Of a DNA stretch of 29,937 nucleotides, positions 8,221-14,927 are shown in pieces. The stretch comes from JBAZYZ01 sp964366065. GTDB lineage: Bacteria > Patescibacteriota > Minisyncoccia > Phycocordibacterales > VMEP01. The position numbers and the translations under genes were made by a program. Positions within the stretch are counted from its first letter, which is position 1, and each line of letters starts with the position of its first letter. The notes below the pieces were generated by a model that saw only the letters and a list, made by a program, of their open reading frames with translations, ran no database searches and was not told where the DNA came from. Location: NCBI GenBank assembly GCA_964366065.1, contig CAYISF010000002.1, positions 1 to 29,937 of the forward strand, read 5' to 3'.

Positions 8221-8694
8221 ATGACTGAAGCAAACAATAAAGAAAATAAAATCTACGAAGTCGGCTATCTTTTGGTGCCCGAACTTGCCGAGAGCTCTGT
8301 TGCCGAGGAGGTCGGGAATTTGAAATCGCTTATTTTGGATACTTTGGGCGGGACGGAGATTACAAGCGAAATGCCTAAGGCAATTGAACTGGCCTACGGA
8401 ATGGAGAAACGCATTGGCTCAAAAAAAGAATTGTGTACGCGGGCGTATTTCGGCTGGATAAAATTTGAACTTCCGCGCGATAGAATCGGAGAAGTGAAAT
8501 CGGCGCTTGAAAAGAACAATAAGATTATCCGCTTCCTTATTATTGGAACGGTGCGCGAGAATACTATGCTGGTGAAGAAAATTCTTGCCCGTCCGAGCGA
8601 CGCAGCGGTGCATAAGAGTAAGGAATTACATGGAGTTCCAGCAATGTCCGAGGAGGAATTGGATAAAACAATAGAAGAATTAGTGATAGAGTAA
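8221..8694 (+). CDS. rpsF: 30S ribosomal protein S6, extended C-terminus
   Basis: A small-subunit protein that pairs with S18 on the platform of the 30S subunit. The ferredoxin-like fold is recognisable: strand YEVGYLLVPEL, a helix, the AYGMEKRIGSKKELCTRAYFGWIKFEL strands, and IIRFLIIGTVREN. At 157 aa it is longer than typical S6 (about 95-130), with an acidic tail that ends EEELDKTIEELVIE. The order rpsF-ssb-rpsR is the classic bacterial cluster. Here, however, each gene is separated by a ~175-nt structured spacer instead of being tightly packed. Confidence 0.9.
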   Translation: MTEANNKENKIYEVGYLLVPELAESSVAEEVGNLKSLILDTLGGTEITSEMPKAIELAYGMEKRIGSKKELCTRAYFGWIKFELPRDRIGEVKSALEKNNKIIRFLIIGTVRENTMLVKKILARPSDAAVHKSKELHGVPAMSEEELDKTIEELVIE

Positions 8695-8733
8695 GCGAGT
8701 TGGCCCGCCGTATTCGGCGGTTGCCAAACCTTA
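8695..8733. repeat. Spacer repeat unit A, copy 1 (after rpsF)
   Basis: Begins directly after the rpsF stop codon: GCGAGTTGGCCCGCCGTATT and so on to CCTTA. It folds as TTGGC-CCGCCG-TATT-CGGCGG-TT-GCCAA. Copy 2 at 9315-9353 differs at only three positions, all transitions, and keeps both stems. No T run follows, so simple intrinsic termination is doubtful. Confidence 0.75.
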
Positions 8734-8827
8734 CCCAGCACTCAGTAGACAAAAATTAGACGCAGAGTGATAATAGACTATTCCTAGAGATTTGAGTTAT
8801 ATTTATCATAATTTACTGAGTGCTGGG
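8734..8827. repeat. Inverted repeat bracketing the ssb promoter
   Basis: Perfect 14-bp arms CCCAGCACTCAGTA (8734-8747) and TACTGAGTGCTGGG (8814-8827). The loop carries TAGACA (8746-8751), 17 nt, GATAAT (8769-8774), so transcription would begin inside the loop. The position matches the 9355-9452 element before rpsR, but the arm sequence is unrelated. Confidence 0.8.
8746..8774 (+). promoter_or_regulatory. ssb promoter inside the inverted repeat
   Basis: TAGACA at 8746-8751, 17-nt spacer, GATAAT at 8769-8774. The -35 overlaps the end of the left arm, so cruciform formation or protein binding to the arm would compete with RNA polymerase. Confidence 0.5.
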
Positions 8828-8867
8828 CGGCGATTTTTGTAGTCGCTCTGCTCCTCAAAAATCAGCC
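8828..8867 (+). promoter_or_regulatory. Leader repeat unit B, copy 1 (ssb translation start region)
   Basis: GGCGATTTTT pairs with AAAAATCAGCC just before the ATG, with one bulged base; the apical part contains TAGTCGCTC. Copy 2 precedes rpsR (9453-9494) as GGTGATTTTT with AAAAATCAACC, so the closing C-G pair becomes T-A on both sides, a compensatory change. No Shine-Dalgarno site is present. The loop instead has CTCCT, the same sense as the anti-Shine-Dalgarno. Confidence 0.6.
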
Positions 8868-9314
8868 ATGTACGTCAATAAAGCATTACTATACGGCAAC
8901 CTAACCCGCGATCCGGAATTGAAATCCCTTCCTTCCGGGTCTAAGGTATGCAGTTTTTCCGTGGCCACCAATCGCGTATGGAAATCGCAGGACGGTTCAA
9001 AAAAGGAAGCTGTCGATTATCACAATATCGTTGTATTCGGCAGGCAGGCGGAAACAAGCGCGCAGTATTTGCACAAAGGTTCGGGTGTTTTCATTGAAGG
9101 AAGAATACAGACAAGGAGCTGGGAACAGGAAGGTCAGAAAAAATACCGCACCGAAATTGTTGCCGACCGCGTTCAATTCGGTCCGCGTCCGGGCGGAGGA
9201 ACGGGAAACGGAACGGGAAATGCGCCTTCCACGAAGCAGGCCTCGGCTACGGAAGAAGTCCCCGCGATAGATTATCCCGAAGAAGATATTAATCCGGAAG
9301 ATATACCATTTTAA
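8868..9314 (+). CDS. ssb: Single-stranded DNA-binding protein
   Basis: Binds and protects ssDNA in replication and repair. The OB-fold is clear: MYVNKALLYGNLTRDPELKS, FSVATNRVWK, DYHNIVVFGRQAETSAQYLH, GSGVFIEGRIQTRSWE. The tail is Gly-rich and ends in acidic DYPEEDINPEDIPF, the partner-binding tip that recruits RecO and others. ATG 8868 gives 148 aa with the canonical N-terminus. The in-frame GTG at 8820 lies in the promoter-proximal inverted repeat and is rejected. Confidence 0.95.
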   Translation: MYVNKALLYGNLTRDPELKSLPSGSKVCSFSVATNRVWKSQDGSKKEAVDYHNIVVFGRQAETSAQYLHKGSGVFIEGRIQTRSWEQEGQKKYRTEIVADRVQFGPRPGGGTGNGTGNAPSTKQASATEEVPAIDYPEEDINPEDIPF

Positions 9315-9353
9315 GCGAATTGGCCCGCCGTACTCGGCGGTCGCCAAACCTTA
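9315..9353. repeat. Spacer repeat unit A, copy 2 (after ssb)
   Basis: Begins immediately after the ssb stop as GCGAATTGGCCCGCCGTACT and so on to CCTTA. It is a near-identical copy of 8695-8733, with the same two nested stems. Confidence 0.75.
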
Positions 9354-9354
9354 A

Positions 9355-9494
9355 CCCCGCCCTTTCTTTGCATAAATGATTAAATATGTTAGATTATTGG
9401 GGTTAAAGTTTAGCTAAAAAATAAAATAAATTTAGACAGAGAAAGGGCGGGGTGGTGATTTTTATAGTCGCTCCTCTCCTTAAAAATCAACCAC
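9355..9494. repeat. Inverted repeat plus leader repeat unit B copy 2, before rpsR
   Basis: Arms CCCCGCCCTTTCT (9355-9367) and AGAAAGGGCGGGG (9440-9452) pair perfectly around an AT-rich loop. The loop should hold the rpsR promoter; TTGCAT at 9368-9373 is a possible -35, but no convincing -10 is assigned. 9453-9494 is leader unit B copy 2 and ends at the rpsR ATG. Confidence 0.7.
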
Positions 9495-9698
9495 ATGAAG
9501 AAACCCTGCTATTTTGACTCAAATAACATAAAGCATATTGACTATAAAGAAGTGGAACTTCTAAAGAAGTTTATCAATCCTCACGCCCGCATGGTTTCAA
9601 AGAAGAGAAGCGGCGTGTCCGCCAAAAATCAGCGCAAACTTGCTACCGCCATCAAGCGCGCAAGGTTTATGGGACTTTTGCCGTTCGTTTCAAGGTAA
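9495..9698 (+). CDS. rpsR: 30S ribosomal protein S18
   Basis: Binds 16S rRNA with S6 on the 30S platform. At 67 aa it has the family pattern: CYFDSNNIKHIDYKEVELL, KKFINPHARMVSKKRSG, then the basic KNQRKLATAIKRARFMGLLPF. Full length for a compact bacterial S18. It ends 13 nt before a strong bidirectional terminator shared with efp. Confidence 0.95.
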   Translation: MKKPCYFDSNNIKHIDYKEVELLKKFINPHARMVSKKRSGVSAKNQRKLATAIKRARFMGLLPFVSR

Positions 9699-9711
9699 TA
9701 AGCGACAAATA

Positions 9712-9753
9712 ACATTTAATAAAAACCGCCGAATGGCGGTTTTTATTAAATGT
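9712..9753. terminator. Bidirectional terminator between convergent rpsR and efp
   Basis: A perfect 19-bp stem with a GAAT loop: left arm 9712-9730 (ACATTTAATAAAAACCGCC), right arm 9735-9753. A and T tracts flank the GC core on both sides. It overlaps the last two codons and the stop of efp (9746-9748). Confidence 0.93.
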
Positions 9754-10327
9754 TTACTCTTTCAGTATATTCTCCCGTTTCCGTATTGATGCGGACAACA
9801 TCACCTTCCTCAACAAATAAAGGAACAGAAACCACCGCGCCTGTTTCGAGCGTTACTTGCTTACCGCCGCCGGAGGCGGTGTTGCCCTTTATGGCCGGCG
9901 GGGCGTCTTTGACTTTCAGCTCAATTTTAATAGGAAGCTTGATTCCTATGATTTTTGATTCTTCATCATCGTCGGTAAAAGTCAAAGCGTCAACGACGGT
10001 GTTGCCTTTCAAAAATTTCGCCTGCGCCCCGATAAGCGATTCTTCAAGCGAAAATCTTTTGCTCGGGTCATTTACTTCCGAAAAAACATATTCTCCCCGG
10101 TTCGCGTAAATGAATTTTATCGGCCGCTTGGAAATGTCAGCTTCCCGTACTTTATCGGATGCGTGAAAGGAAACGGAAACGACTCTGCCGGAGAGAAGGT
10201 TCCGAAGTTTTGTCTGATTTTGCGGTTTTCTCTGCTGGGTACGGGCGACATGATACTCTATGACCTCAAACGGTTCATTATTATAGACAATATATTTCCC
10301 CGGCCTGATTTCGTTGTATTCTAACAT
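9746..10327 (-). CDS. efp: Elongation factor P with non-canonical modification loop
   Basis: Relieves ribosome stalling at polyproline stretches. All three beta-barrel domains are present over 193 aa: KOW-like N-terminus (RPGKYIVYNNEPFEVIEYH), OB domain II (SFHASDKVREADISKRPIKF), and domain III ending SGEYTERVNI with GAVVSVPLFVEEGDVVRINT. Aligned without gaps to the E. coli sequence, the modifiable Lys34 position of PGKG becomes Gln32 in VARTQQRKPQNQTKLRN, with Arg33 and Lys34 just after it. The tip therefore differs from the lysylated, rhamnosylated and 5-aminopentanolylated types as I know them. The start codon overlaps the edge of an inverted repeat (10326-10436). Confidence 0.93.
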   Translation of the reverse strand: MLEYNEIRPGKYIVYNNEPFEVIEYHVARTQQRKPQNQTKLRNLLSGRVVSVSFHASDKVREADISKRPIKFIYANRGEYVFSEVNDPSKRFSLEESLIGAQAKFLKGNTVVDALTFTDDDEESKIIGIKLPIKIELKVKDAPPAIKGNTASGGGKQVTLETGAVVSVPLFVEEGDVVRINTETGEYTERVNI

Positions 10328-10436
10328 CCCATTAGAAGTTCATTTATTACTAATATTTAAGATTTCTAATTTTTGCGTATCCGCCTAACGGCTCCGCTTA
10401 AAGTATTACAACTTTTTTCTTTAACTTCTAACGGGA
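10326..10436. repeat. Inverted repeat upstream of efp, fused to its start codon
   Basis: TCCCATTAGAAGTT (10327-10340) pairs with AACTTCTAACGGGA (10423-10436). The only mismatch on the plus strand (A/C) becomes a G-U wobble in RNA of the efp sense strand. On the minus strand the arm ends GGGATG, where ATG is the efp start. The AT-rich loop presumably holds the efp promoter; no clear consensus boxes are seen. Confidence 0.65.
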
Positions 10437-10444
10437 CAAGTAAT

Positions 10445-10467
10445 ACGGCTTATTCTAGCCGTTTTTT
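10445..10467 (+). terminator. Hairpin with T tract between divergent efp and the gene at 10557
   Basis: ACGGCT-TATTCT-AGCCGT followed by TTTTTT (10462-10467), oriented rightwards. No rightward gene ends here, so it either protects the 10557 gene from stray transcription or ends an unseen short transcript from the preceding spacer. Confidence 0.55.
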
Positions 10468-10488
10468 GAATTATTGCAAATTTTCGGT

Positions 10489-10516
10489 TTGACAAAAAGG
10501 TCCGACTCGTAATACT
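10489..10516 (+). promoter_or_regulatory. Promoter for the Cys-rich gene
   Basis: TTGACA at 10489-10494, then TAATACT at 10510-10516 (spacer 15-16 nt depending on register). A strong Shine-Dalgarno AAAGGAGG lies at 10543-10550, six bases before the ATG. Confidence 0.55.
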
Positions 10517-10556
10517 GTGGGCAGGGAGAATCAACCGTCAAGAAAGGAGGTATTTT

Positions 10557-10961
10557 ATGGCGGAGATCTCACAACTCAGGCAAGTTCTTAAGTGGATTCA
10601 CCAACGGCAGGAGAAGTGCTGCACTGTTGTAGCCCAACTGCTTCAAGGGCAACTAAGCCCCAGAGAAGCGGCTCATGAGCTCTTCGGAGCAAGAAAAGAA
10701 GGCAAAAAAGAAACAGAGGAAGAAATTTGGGAAAGGGTTACGGAAGAGGTGCGCTGTTTTTTCCTGATGCTTTGTTGTGGCAACGAAGTCGCGGCTGATT
10801 TGGTCGCGGACCTTCTAGGTGGAAGTGTAAAGCCCAAGGATGCTGAAAGAAAACTCCTCCCCGAAATAGAGGAACAGTGCGGGTGCCTAAGGGCTTCCAT
10901 TCTGGATAAGCCAAAAATCCGATGTTGCTGTTGCGAAGAAAAACTTGAAGTGGCTGCGTAA
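10557..10961 (+). CDS. Small Cys-rich hypothetical protein with internal duplication
   Basis: 134 aa, family not recognised. It has 11 cysteines in clusters (KCC, RCF, LCCG, QCGC, RCCCC), suggesting metal or redox chemistry, but there is no recognisable ligand pattern. Two halves look duplicated: VVAQLLQGQLSPREAAHEL and LVADLLGGSVKPKDAERKL. Helical and soluble, with no signal peptide. It is a stand-alone unit with its own TTGACA promoter, the best Shine-Dalgarno site in the first half of the window (AAAGGAGG), and a terminator 8 nt after its stop. Those signals are unlike those of the neighbours and hint at high expression or recent arrival. The function is unknown. Confidence 0.75.
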   Translation: MAEISQLRQVLKWIHQRQEKCCTVVAQLLQGQLSPREAAHELFGARKEGKKETEEEIWERVTEEVRCFFLMLCCGNEVAADLVADLLGGSVKPKDAERKLLPEIEEQCGCLRASILDKPKIRCCCCEEKLEVAA

Positions 10962-10968
10962 TACCGAT

Positions 10969-10992
10969 AAAAGGGAACCGCAGCCCTTTTTT
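10969..10992 (+). terminator. Terminator of the Cys-rich gene
   Basis: AAAAGGG (10969-10975), loop AACCGCAG, CCCTTTT (10984-10990), with T run 10987-10992. Confidence 0.7.
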
Positions 10993-11005
10993 ATTGCTTA
11001 TCAAT

Positions 11006-11039
11006 CACCAAAAAACGCCCTACGGGGCGTTTTTTGGTG
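11006..11039. terminator. Bidirectional terminator between convergent genes
   Basis: Perfect 15-bp stem: CACCAAAAAACGCCC (11006-11020), loop TACG, GGGCGTTTTTTGGTG (11025-11039). It has A/T tracts on both sides and serves the Cys-rich gene and recA. Confidence 0.85.
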
Positions 11040-11085
11040 TAGTATTTACCGTTGCAGCGAGGATGAATGGAGTGATAAACAAATA

Positions 11086-11121
11086 ACCCGCCGAAGTTTT
11101 GCTAAGCAAAATTTAGGCGGG
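11086..11121. repeat. CCCGCC hairpin repeat, copy 1 (downstream of recA)
   Basis: ACCCGCCGAAGTTTTGC (11086-11102), loop TAA, GCAAAATTTAGGCGGG (11106-11121). It matches the hairpin at 25933-25971, with internal mismatches at the same stem positions. Confidence 0.7.
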
Positions 11122-11124
11122 GGA

Positions 11125-11180
11125 ATAACCGCGAGTACCGCAAGCGTTGCGTTGGTACCGCGCCGCTTACGGTGCGGTTA
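11125..11180. other. GC-rich hairpin abutting the recA stop
   Basis: ATAACCGC (11125-11132) pairs with GCGGTTAC (11173-11180), with inner ACCGCAAGCG/CGCTTACGGT. It touches the recA stop codon at 11182-11184. Probably a 3' mRNA structure; no T tract. Confidence 0.5.
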
Positions 11181-11181
11181 C

Positions 11182-12231
11182 TCATTTGTTTTTTCCTTCC
11201 TCGGCCAGCTTTTTCTTAATTTCCTTTTCTATTTCGTTAGCCAGTTTGTGGTTTTCCCGGAGGAATGTACGCGTGGCGTCGTAGCCGCGGCCCAATTTTA
11301 TTTCGTTGCTCCCTTTACCGGCGGGCAGATATTCGTAGCTCGCGCCCGATTTTTTAATAAGGCCGAATTTCTCGCCTAAGGCTATAAGCTCTCCCTCTCG
11401 CGAGATTCCTTCGTTATAGATGATGTCAAATTCCGTTGATTTGAAGGGCGCGGCCGCTTTATTTTTGACCACCTTCACCCGCGTGCGCGCCCCGACCGAT
11501 TCGTCCCCCTTCTTTATCTGGGCGATGCGGCGGATATCAAGGCGGACGGAAGTGTAAAATTTGAGGGCCTTGCCGCCGGGCGTGGTTTCGGGATTGCCGA
11601 ACATCACGCCAATCTGCATTCTTATCTGGTTAATGAAGATAACGACCGTTTTGGATTTGGCGGTAATGGCTGTCAGTTTGCGGAGTGCCTGCGACATTAG
11701 CCGGGCCTGTTTGCCGACGTGCTGGGCGCCCATGTCTCCCTCAATCTCATCTTTGGGAGTGAGAGACGCGACTGAGTCAATGACAACGACGTCTATTTTC
11801 CCCGAGCGCACCAAGGACTCCACGATTTCAAGCGCCTGTTCGCCGGTATCCGGCTGGGAAATGAGAAGCTCGTTGATGTTTACGCCGAGCTTCTTGGAAT
11901 ATTCGGGGTCCATGGCGTGTTCGGCGTCCACAAACGCGCAAATTCCGCCTTTCTTCTGGGCCTGGGCAATTACGTGGAGCGTAAGAGTTGTCTTACCGGA
12001 TGATTCCGGACCGAAGATTTCAATAATTCGTCCGCGTGGCAGTCCTCCGACTCCGAGCGCGTGGTCAAGCCCGATTGAGCCGGTCGGAATGGAGTCAATT
12101 CCCACTTTCGGCTTATCGCCTAATTTCATAATTGCCCCTTCGCCGAACTTAGTTTGAATTTCTTTAATCGTATCGTCTATTGTCGCTCCGATTACTCTCG
12201 CTTCTTTCTTTTCTTTTTTGCCGAAGGCCAT
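11182..12231 (-). CDS. recA: Recombinase A
   Basis: A DNA strand-exchange ATPase and SOS co-protease. At 349 aa it is complete: Walker A GPESSGKTT (~residues 70-78), FVDAEHAMDPEYSKKLGVN, Walker B VVVIDSVAS, loop L2 region around INQIRMQIGVMFGNPETTPGG, and C-terminal GRGYDATRTFLRENHKL with a basic/acidic tail. Start ATG at 12231 gives MAFGKKEKKEARVIGATIDD. It lies downstream of ftsK and the small Ig-like gene on the same strand, 111 nt after the latter. The gap holds an AT-rich stretch and a 31-nt hairpin. No LexA-type box was recognised. Confidence 0.97.
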   Translation of the reverse strand: MAFGKKEKKEARVIGATIDDTIKEIQTKFGEGAIMKLGDKPKVGIDSIPTGSIGLDHALGVGGLPRGRIIEIFGPESSGKTTLTLHVIAQAQKKGGICAFVDAEHAMDPEYSKKLGVNINELLISQPDTGEQALEIVESLVRSGKIDVVVIDSVASLTPKDEIEGDMGAQHVGKQARLMSQALRKLTAITAKSKTVVIFINQIRMQIGVMFGNPETTPGGKALKFYTSVRLDIRRIAQIKKGDESVGARTRVKVVKNKAAAPFKSTEFDIIYNEGISREGELIALGEKFGLIKKSGASYEYLPAGKGSNEIKLGRGYDATRTFLRENHKLANEIEKEIKKKLAEEGKNK

Positions 12232-12311
12232 ATATCTTTGTTTCCCCTTAATGATAAATTATTTTTTAATTAATCTTTTTTACAACAGAGCGTTAAATTG
12301 TGAACTGCTTG

Positions 12312-12342
12312 CCCCGTAGTGAGCTTTGCTCTACTACTGGGG
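12312..12342. repeat. 31-nt asymmetric hairpin (TAGTGA/TAGTAGA family), exact inverted copy of 16546-16576
   Basis: CCCCGTAGTGAGC (12312-12324), loop TTT, GCTCTACTACTGGGG (12328-12342). It touches the stop codon of the gene at 12343. The reverse complement is found unchanged at 16546-16576. Confidence 0.8.
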
Positions 12343-12702
12343 TTAATTTTTATTTACTGTTAATTGAAGCACCAATTCCGTTTTTTTGCCGAATTTATCC
12401 TGCCCTTTAAGGGAAAGTATATTATATCCCGGCGAAAGCGCCACCGTCTCGGAAAAATTTCCCTGCTCATCAATGAATATGGGCCGGTCGTTTAGGGAAA
12501 GGGAGGAAACGTTCTTTGCCGTACCGCGGATAATCTCCGTACTTGTTCCCACGGTTGTTCCGTTTTGCGGAGTTGATACGGCGATAACAGGCCCTTCCAA
12601 AAGATTGCGCATTTTGAAGTAACCGTAACCGCCGACGGCAAGTATAATAAACGCAATGAGACCGATGCCAAAATAAAGTTTTCGCTGGTCAGCAAGCGTC
12701 AT
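12343..12702 (-). CDS. Small membrane-anchored Ig-like (Glucodextranase-B-like) protein
   Basis: 119 aa. An N-terminal transmembrane helix (LYFGIGLIAFIILAVGGYGYF, ~residues 9-29) is followed by one beta-sandwich domain. The patterns PVIAVSTPQNGTTVGTSTEI, GTAKNVSSLSLNDRPI and NFSETVALSPGYNILSLKG match the Glucodextran_B/bacterial Ig type common in CPR surface proteins. Its ATG overlaps the ftsK stop (ATGA at 12702-12699 on the minus strand), so translation is coupled. The role is unknown; a cell-envelope function tied to division is possible but is inference. Confidence 0.75.
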   Translation of the reverse strand: MTLADQRKLYFGIGLIAFIILAVGGYGYFKMRNLLEGPVIAVSTPQNGTTVGTSTEIIRGTAKNVSSLSLNDRPIFIDEQGNFSETVALSPGYNILSLKGQDKFGKKTELVLQLTVNKN

Positions 12703-14927
12703 GAAATAGGATTATCTTCATACGTTTGAGCCGCAGAAGCCCCGTCTTTAATGAGGACCTCGCGCGGCTTGGCTCCTTCGCCTGGCCCGACAACGCCGCG
12801 TTCTTCAAGCATATCAACCAAGCGCGCGGCGCGGGCGTATCCCACTTTCAGTTTTCTCTGAAGATACGATGACGACGCCTTGCCAGCCCTGATGACCGCT
12901 TCCCGCGCCTCTTCGTAAAGGTCGTCATCATCGTCAAGGCCAGCATTATCATCCATAGACGCTTCAAAAATGGATTTGTTCGCGGAAACGGTTCCGTTTG
13001 AAATCTCTACTTCGTCCGGCAACATGTCTTTGTAGCGGTTAATCAAGAATTTTACGACCCGTTTCACTTCATCTTCCGATATAAAAGCCGACTGCATTCG
13101 TTCGGGCTTGGACATGTCTCCGGATAAGTAGAGCATATCGCCCGCTCCGAGAAGTTTTTCCGCTCCGCCGGTGTCCAAAATCGTGCGCGAATCGATTTGA
13201 GAAGAGACCTGGAGAGCGATACGGGAAGGAATATTCGCCTTGATTAAGCCGGTGATAATGTCCACGCTTGGGCGCTGAGTGGAAAGAACGAGATGGATGC
13301 CGACGGCTCGCGACATTTGCGCCAGCCGCACAACGGCTGCTTCAAGTTCGCGCGGGTATGTCGCCATGATGTCGGCGAGTTCGTCAATGATAATGACGAT
13401 ATAAGGCATTTTCTCGGGCAATTCGGTAAATTCGTCATTAATACCGGTTTTTTTCTCGCGGGCCGCGCGGTAAGCCGGCACGACGACATTTTCGTGGTAT
13501 GACTCAATATCGCGGACAGTTTCCGCTTCCAATATATCGTAGCGCCGTTCCATTTCTTTGGCGGCCCATTTGAGTGCCAAAATCGCTTTCTTGGCGTCGG
13601 TGATGACCGGCGTTAAGAGAGGAGGCATTTTGTTGTACAGAGTGAGTTCCACGCGTTTCGGGTCAATCAGAATAAATCTCAAATCCTCGGGAGAATTTCG
13701 ATAGAGAAGGGAAGTGATGAGGGCGTGAATAGTTACTGATTTTCCGCTGCCGGTAGTGCCGGACAAAAGCAAGTGCGGCATTTTGGCTAAGTTGCCGAAA
13801 TGCGCTTTACCGGAAACGCCGCGCCCGAGCGCTACTAAAAGCGGTTTGCCGCCCTGCGCGAATTTTTCATCCGAGAAAAGTGTGGCCAGCCCCACGGTCG
13901 CCTTCACGGTGTTTGGTATTTCAATGCCGACCAGCGACTTGCCCGGAATGGGCGCTTCAATGCGAATTGGGTGCGCGGCAAGCGCCAAGGAAAGGTCATT
14001 TTGGAGTCCGACGATGCGCGACAATTTTACCCCCTCGGCGGGTTTCAAAGAGTAGCGCGTGATCGTCGGTCCGATGGAGATTTCATCCATCTCCACGTCA
14101 ATGCCAAAGTTCTGGAGCGTGCGCTTGATGATGTTGGCGTTTGCTTTGATATCGCCGACACCGGGTTTCCCGCTGTCTTTTTCCAAAAGTGACAAGGGGG
14201 GAGGAGAGAATTCTTCGGCAAGCATCCGAAGCCCGCGGGGTCTTATGAGAATTTCATCCTCTTCCTTTTTGCTCAAATCTTTGCTCGACGGGAAGATATT
14301 CGCAAGCAGTTGTTTTTTATCCGCCTCCGGTTCCATTTGTATTTCCTCCGGTATCAGAACATTCCCCATCAATTCCTCATCCTCTCTCCCGTCTTCTTTT
14401 GAATTTTTGAACCATCGCCAAAATGTGAAGTGATTCAATTTTGGGCGGGCGTCAAACATGATAATAAGCGAGATGATAAAGAGCGCCAGAAGAAAAACAA
14501 AACTGGCATAAAAATCAAACAGGTAGAGGAACGGGTAGGCGATTGACGCGCCTACGATACCGCCGGAATTACCTCCTATGGAGAGATGAATCAAGCTGAT
14601 GCCGGACAGAAAGAAAAAAAGCGAACCGAAGAAATTTGACGCGACAAAATGCGGGCGCACCGAGCGAAGGAAAGAAACGGAAAGAAGCACCAAGAGGGAA
14701 GGAATAAGGAAGTAGCCGACACCGAAAAGCCGGGCCAGGAGTTCATATACGGTATTTCCGGCGGGACCCGCTTTGCCGAAGTAGGCGAGGAGGAAGAATA
14801 AAGCAACCACGAAAAATATGATGGAAAAGACGCCGTATTGGGTTTCTTCTTTAAGTTCCGAAAATCCCGTATGAAAGGAGTTTTTTCTTACCGTGGATTC
14901 TTTCCCCCGCTTATTCTTTTTAGTCAT
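12699..14927 (-). CDS. ftsK: DNA translocase FtsK/SpoIIIE
   Basis: A septum-anchored ATPase that pumps chromosomal DNA during division. 742 aa. The N-terminal ~150 residues hold about four transmembrane helices (FSIIFFVVALFFLLAYF, FLIPSLLVLLSVSFL, and two more). A short linker follows, then the alpha/beta motor: RYSLKPAEGVKLSRIV, Walker A SGTTGSGKSVTIH (~390-402), Walker B VIIIDELADIM, and LSTQRPSVDIITGLIKANIP. The C-terminal winged-helix gamma domain is SSYLQRKLKVGYARAARLVD. The start ATG at 14927 lies inside the left arm of the inverted repeat that encloses the GIY-YIG gene. It therefore depends on transcription through, or initiated within, that element. Confidence 0.95.
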   Translation of the reverse strand: MTKKNKRGKESTVRKNSFHTGFSELKEETQYGVFSIIFFVVALFFLLAYFGKAGPAGNTVYELLARLFGVGYFLIPSLLVLLSVSFLRSVRPHFVASNFFGSLFFFLSGISLIHLSIGGNSGGIVGASIAYPFLYLFDFYASFVFLLALFIISLIIMFDARPKLNHFTFWRWFKNSKEDGREDEELMGNVLIPEEIQMEPEADKKQLLANIFPSSKDLSKKEEDEILIRPRGLRMLAEEFSPPPLSLLEKDSGKPGVGDIKANANIIKRTLQNFGIDVEMDEISIGPTITRYSLKPAEGVKLSRIVGLQNDLSLALAAHPIRIEAPIPGKSLVGIEIPNTVKATVGLATLFSDEKFAQGGKPLLVALGRGVSGKAHFGNLAKMPHLLLSGTTGSGKSVTIHALITSLLYRNSPEDLRFILIDPKRVELTLYNKMPPLLTPVITDAKKAILALKWAAKEMERRYDILEAETVRDIESYHENVVVPAYRAAREKKTGINDEFTELPEKMPYIVIIIDELADIMATYPRELEAAVVRLAQMSRAVGIHLVLSTQRPSVDIITGLIKANIPSRIALQVSSQIDSRTILDTGGAEKLLGAGDMLYLSGDMSKPERMQSAFISEDEVKRVVKFLINRYKDMLPDEVEISNGTVSANKSIFEASMDDNAGLDDDDDLYEEAREAVIRAGKASSSYLQRKLKVGYARAARLVDMLEERGVVGPGEGAKPREVLIKDGASAAQTYEDNPIS

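Noticed and set aside
8695..9494. Integron cassette array with attC-like sites
   Set aside because: Gene plus imperfect hairpin with bulges looks similar, but the genes are core (rpsF, ssb, rpsR) in standard order. No GTTRRRY/RYYYAAC core sites were found, and no integrase gene is in the window.
10945..11379. 144-aa rightward frame overlapping recA
   Set aside because: It passes through two terminators and the antisense of recA; a shadow frame.
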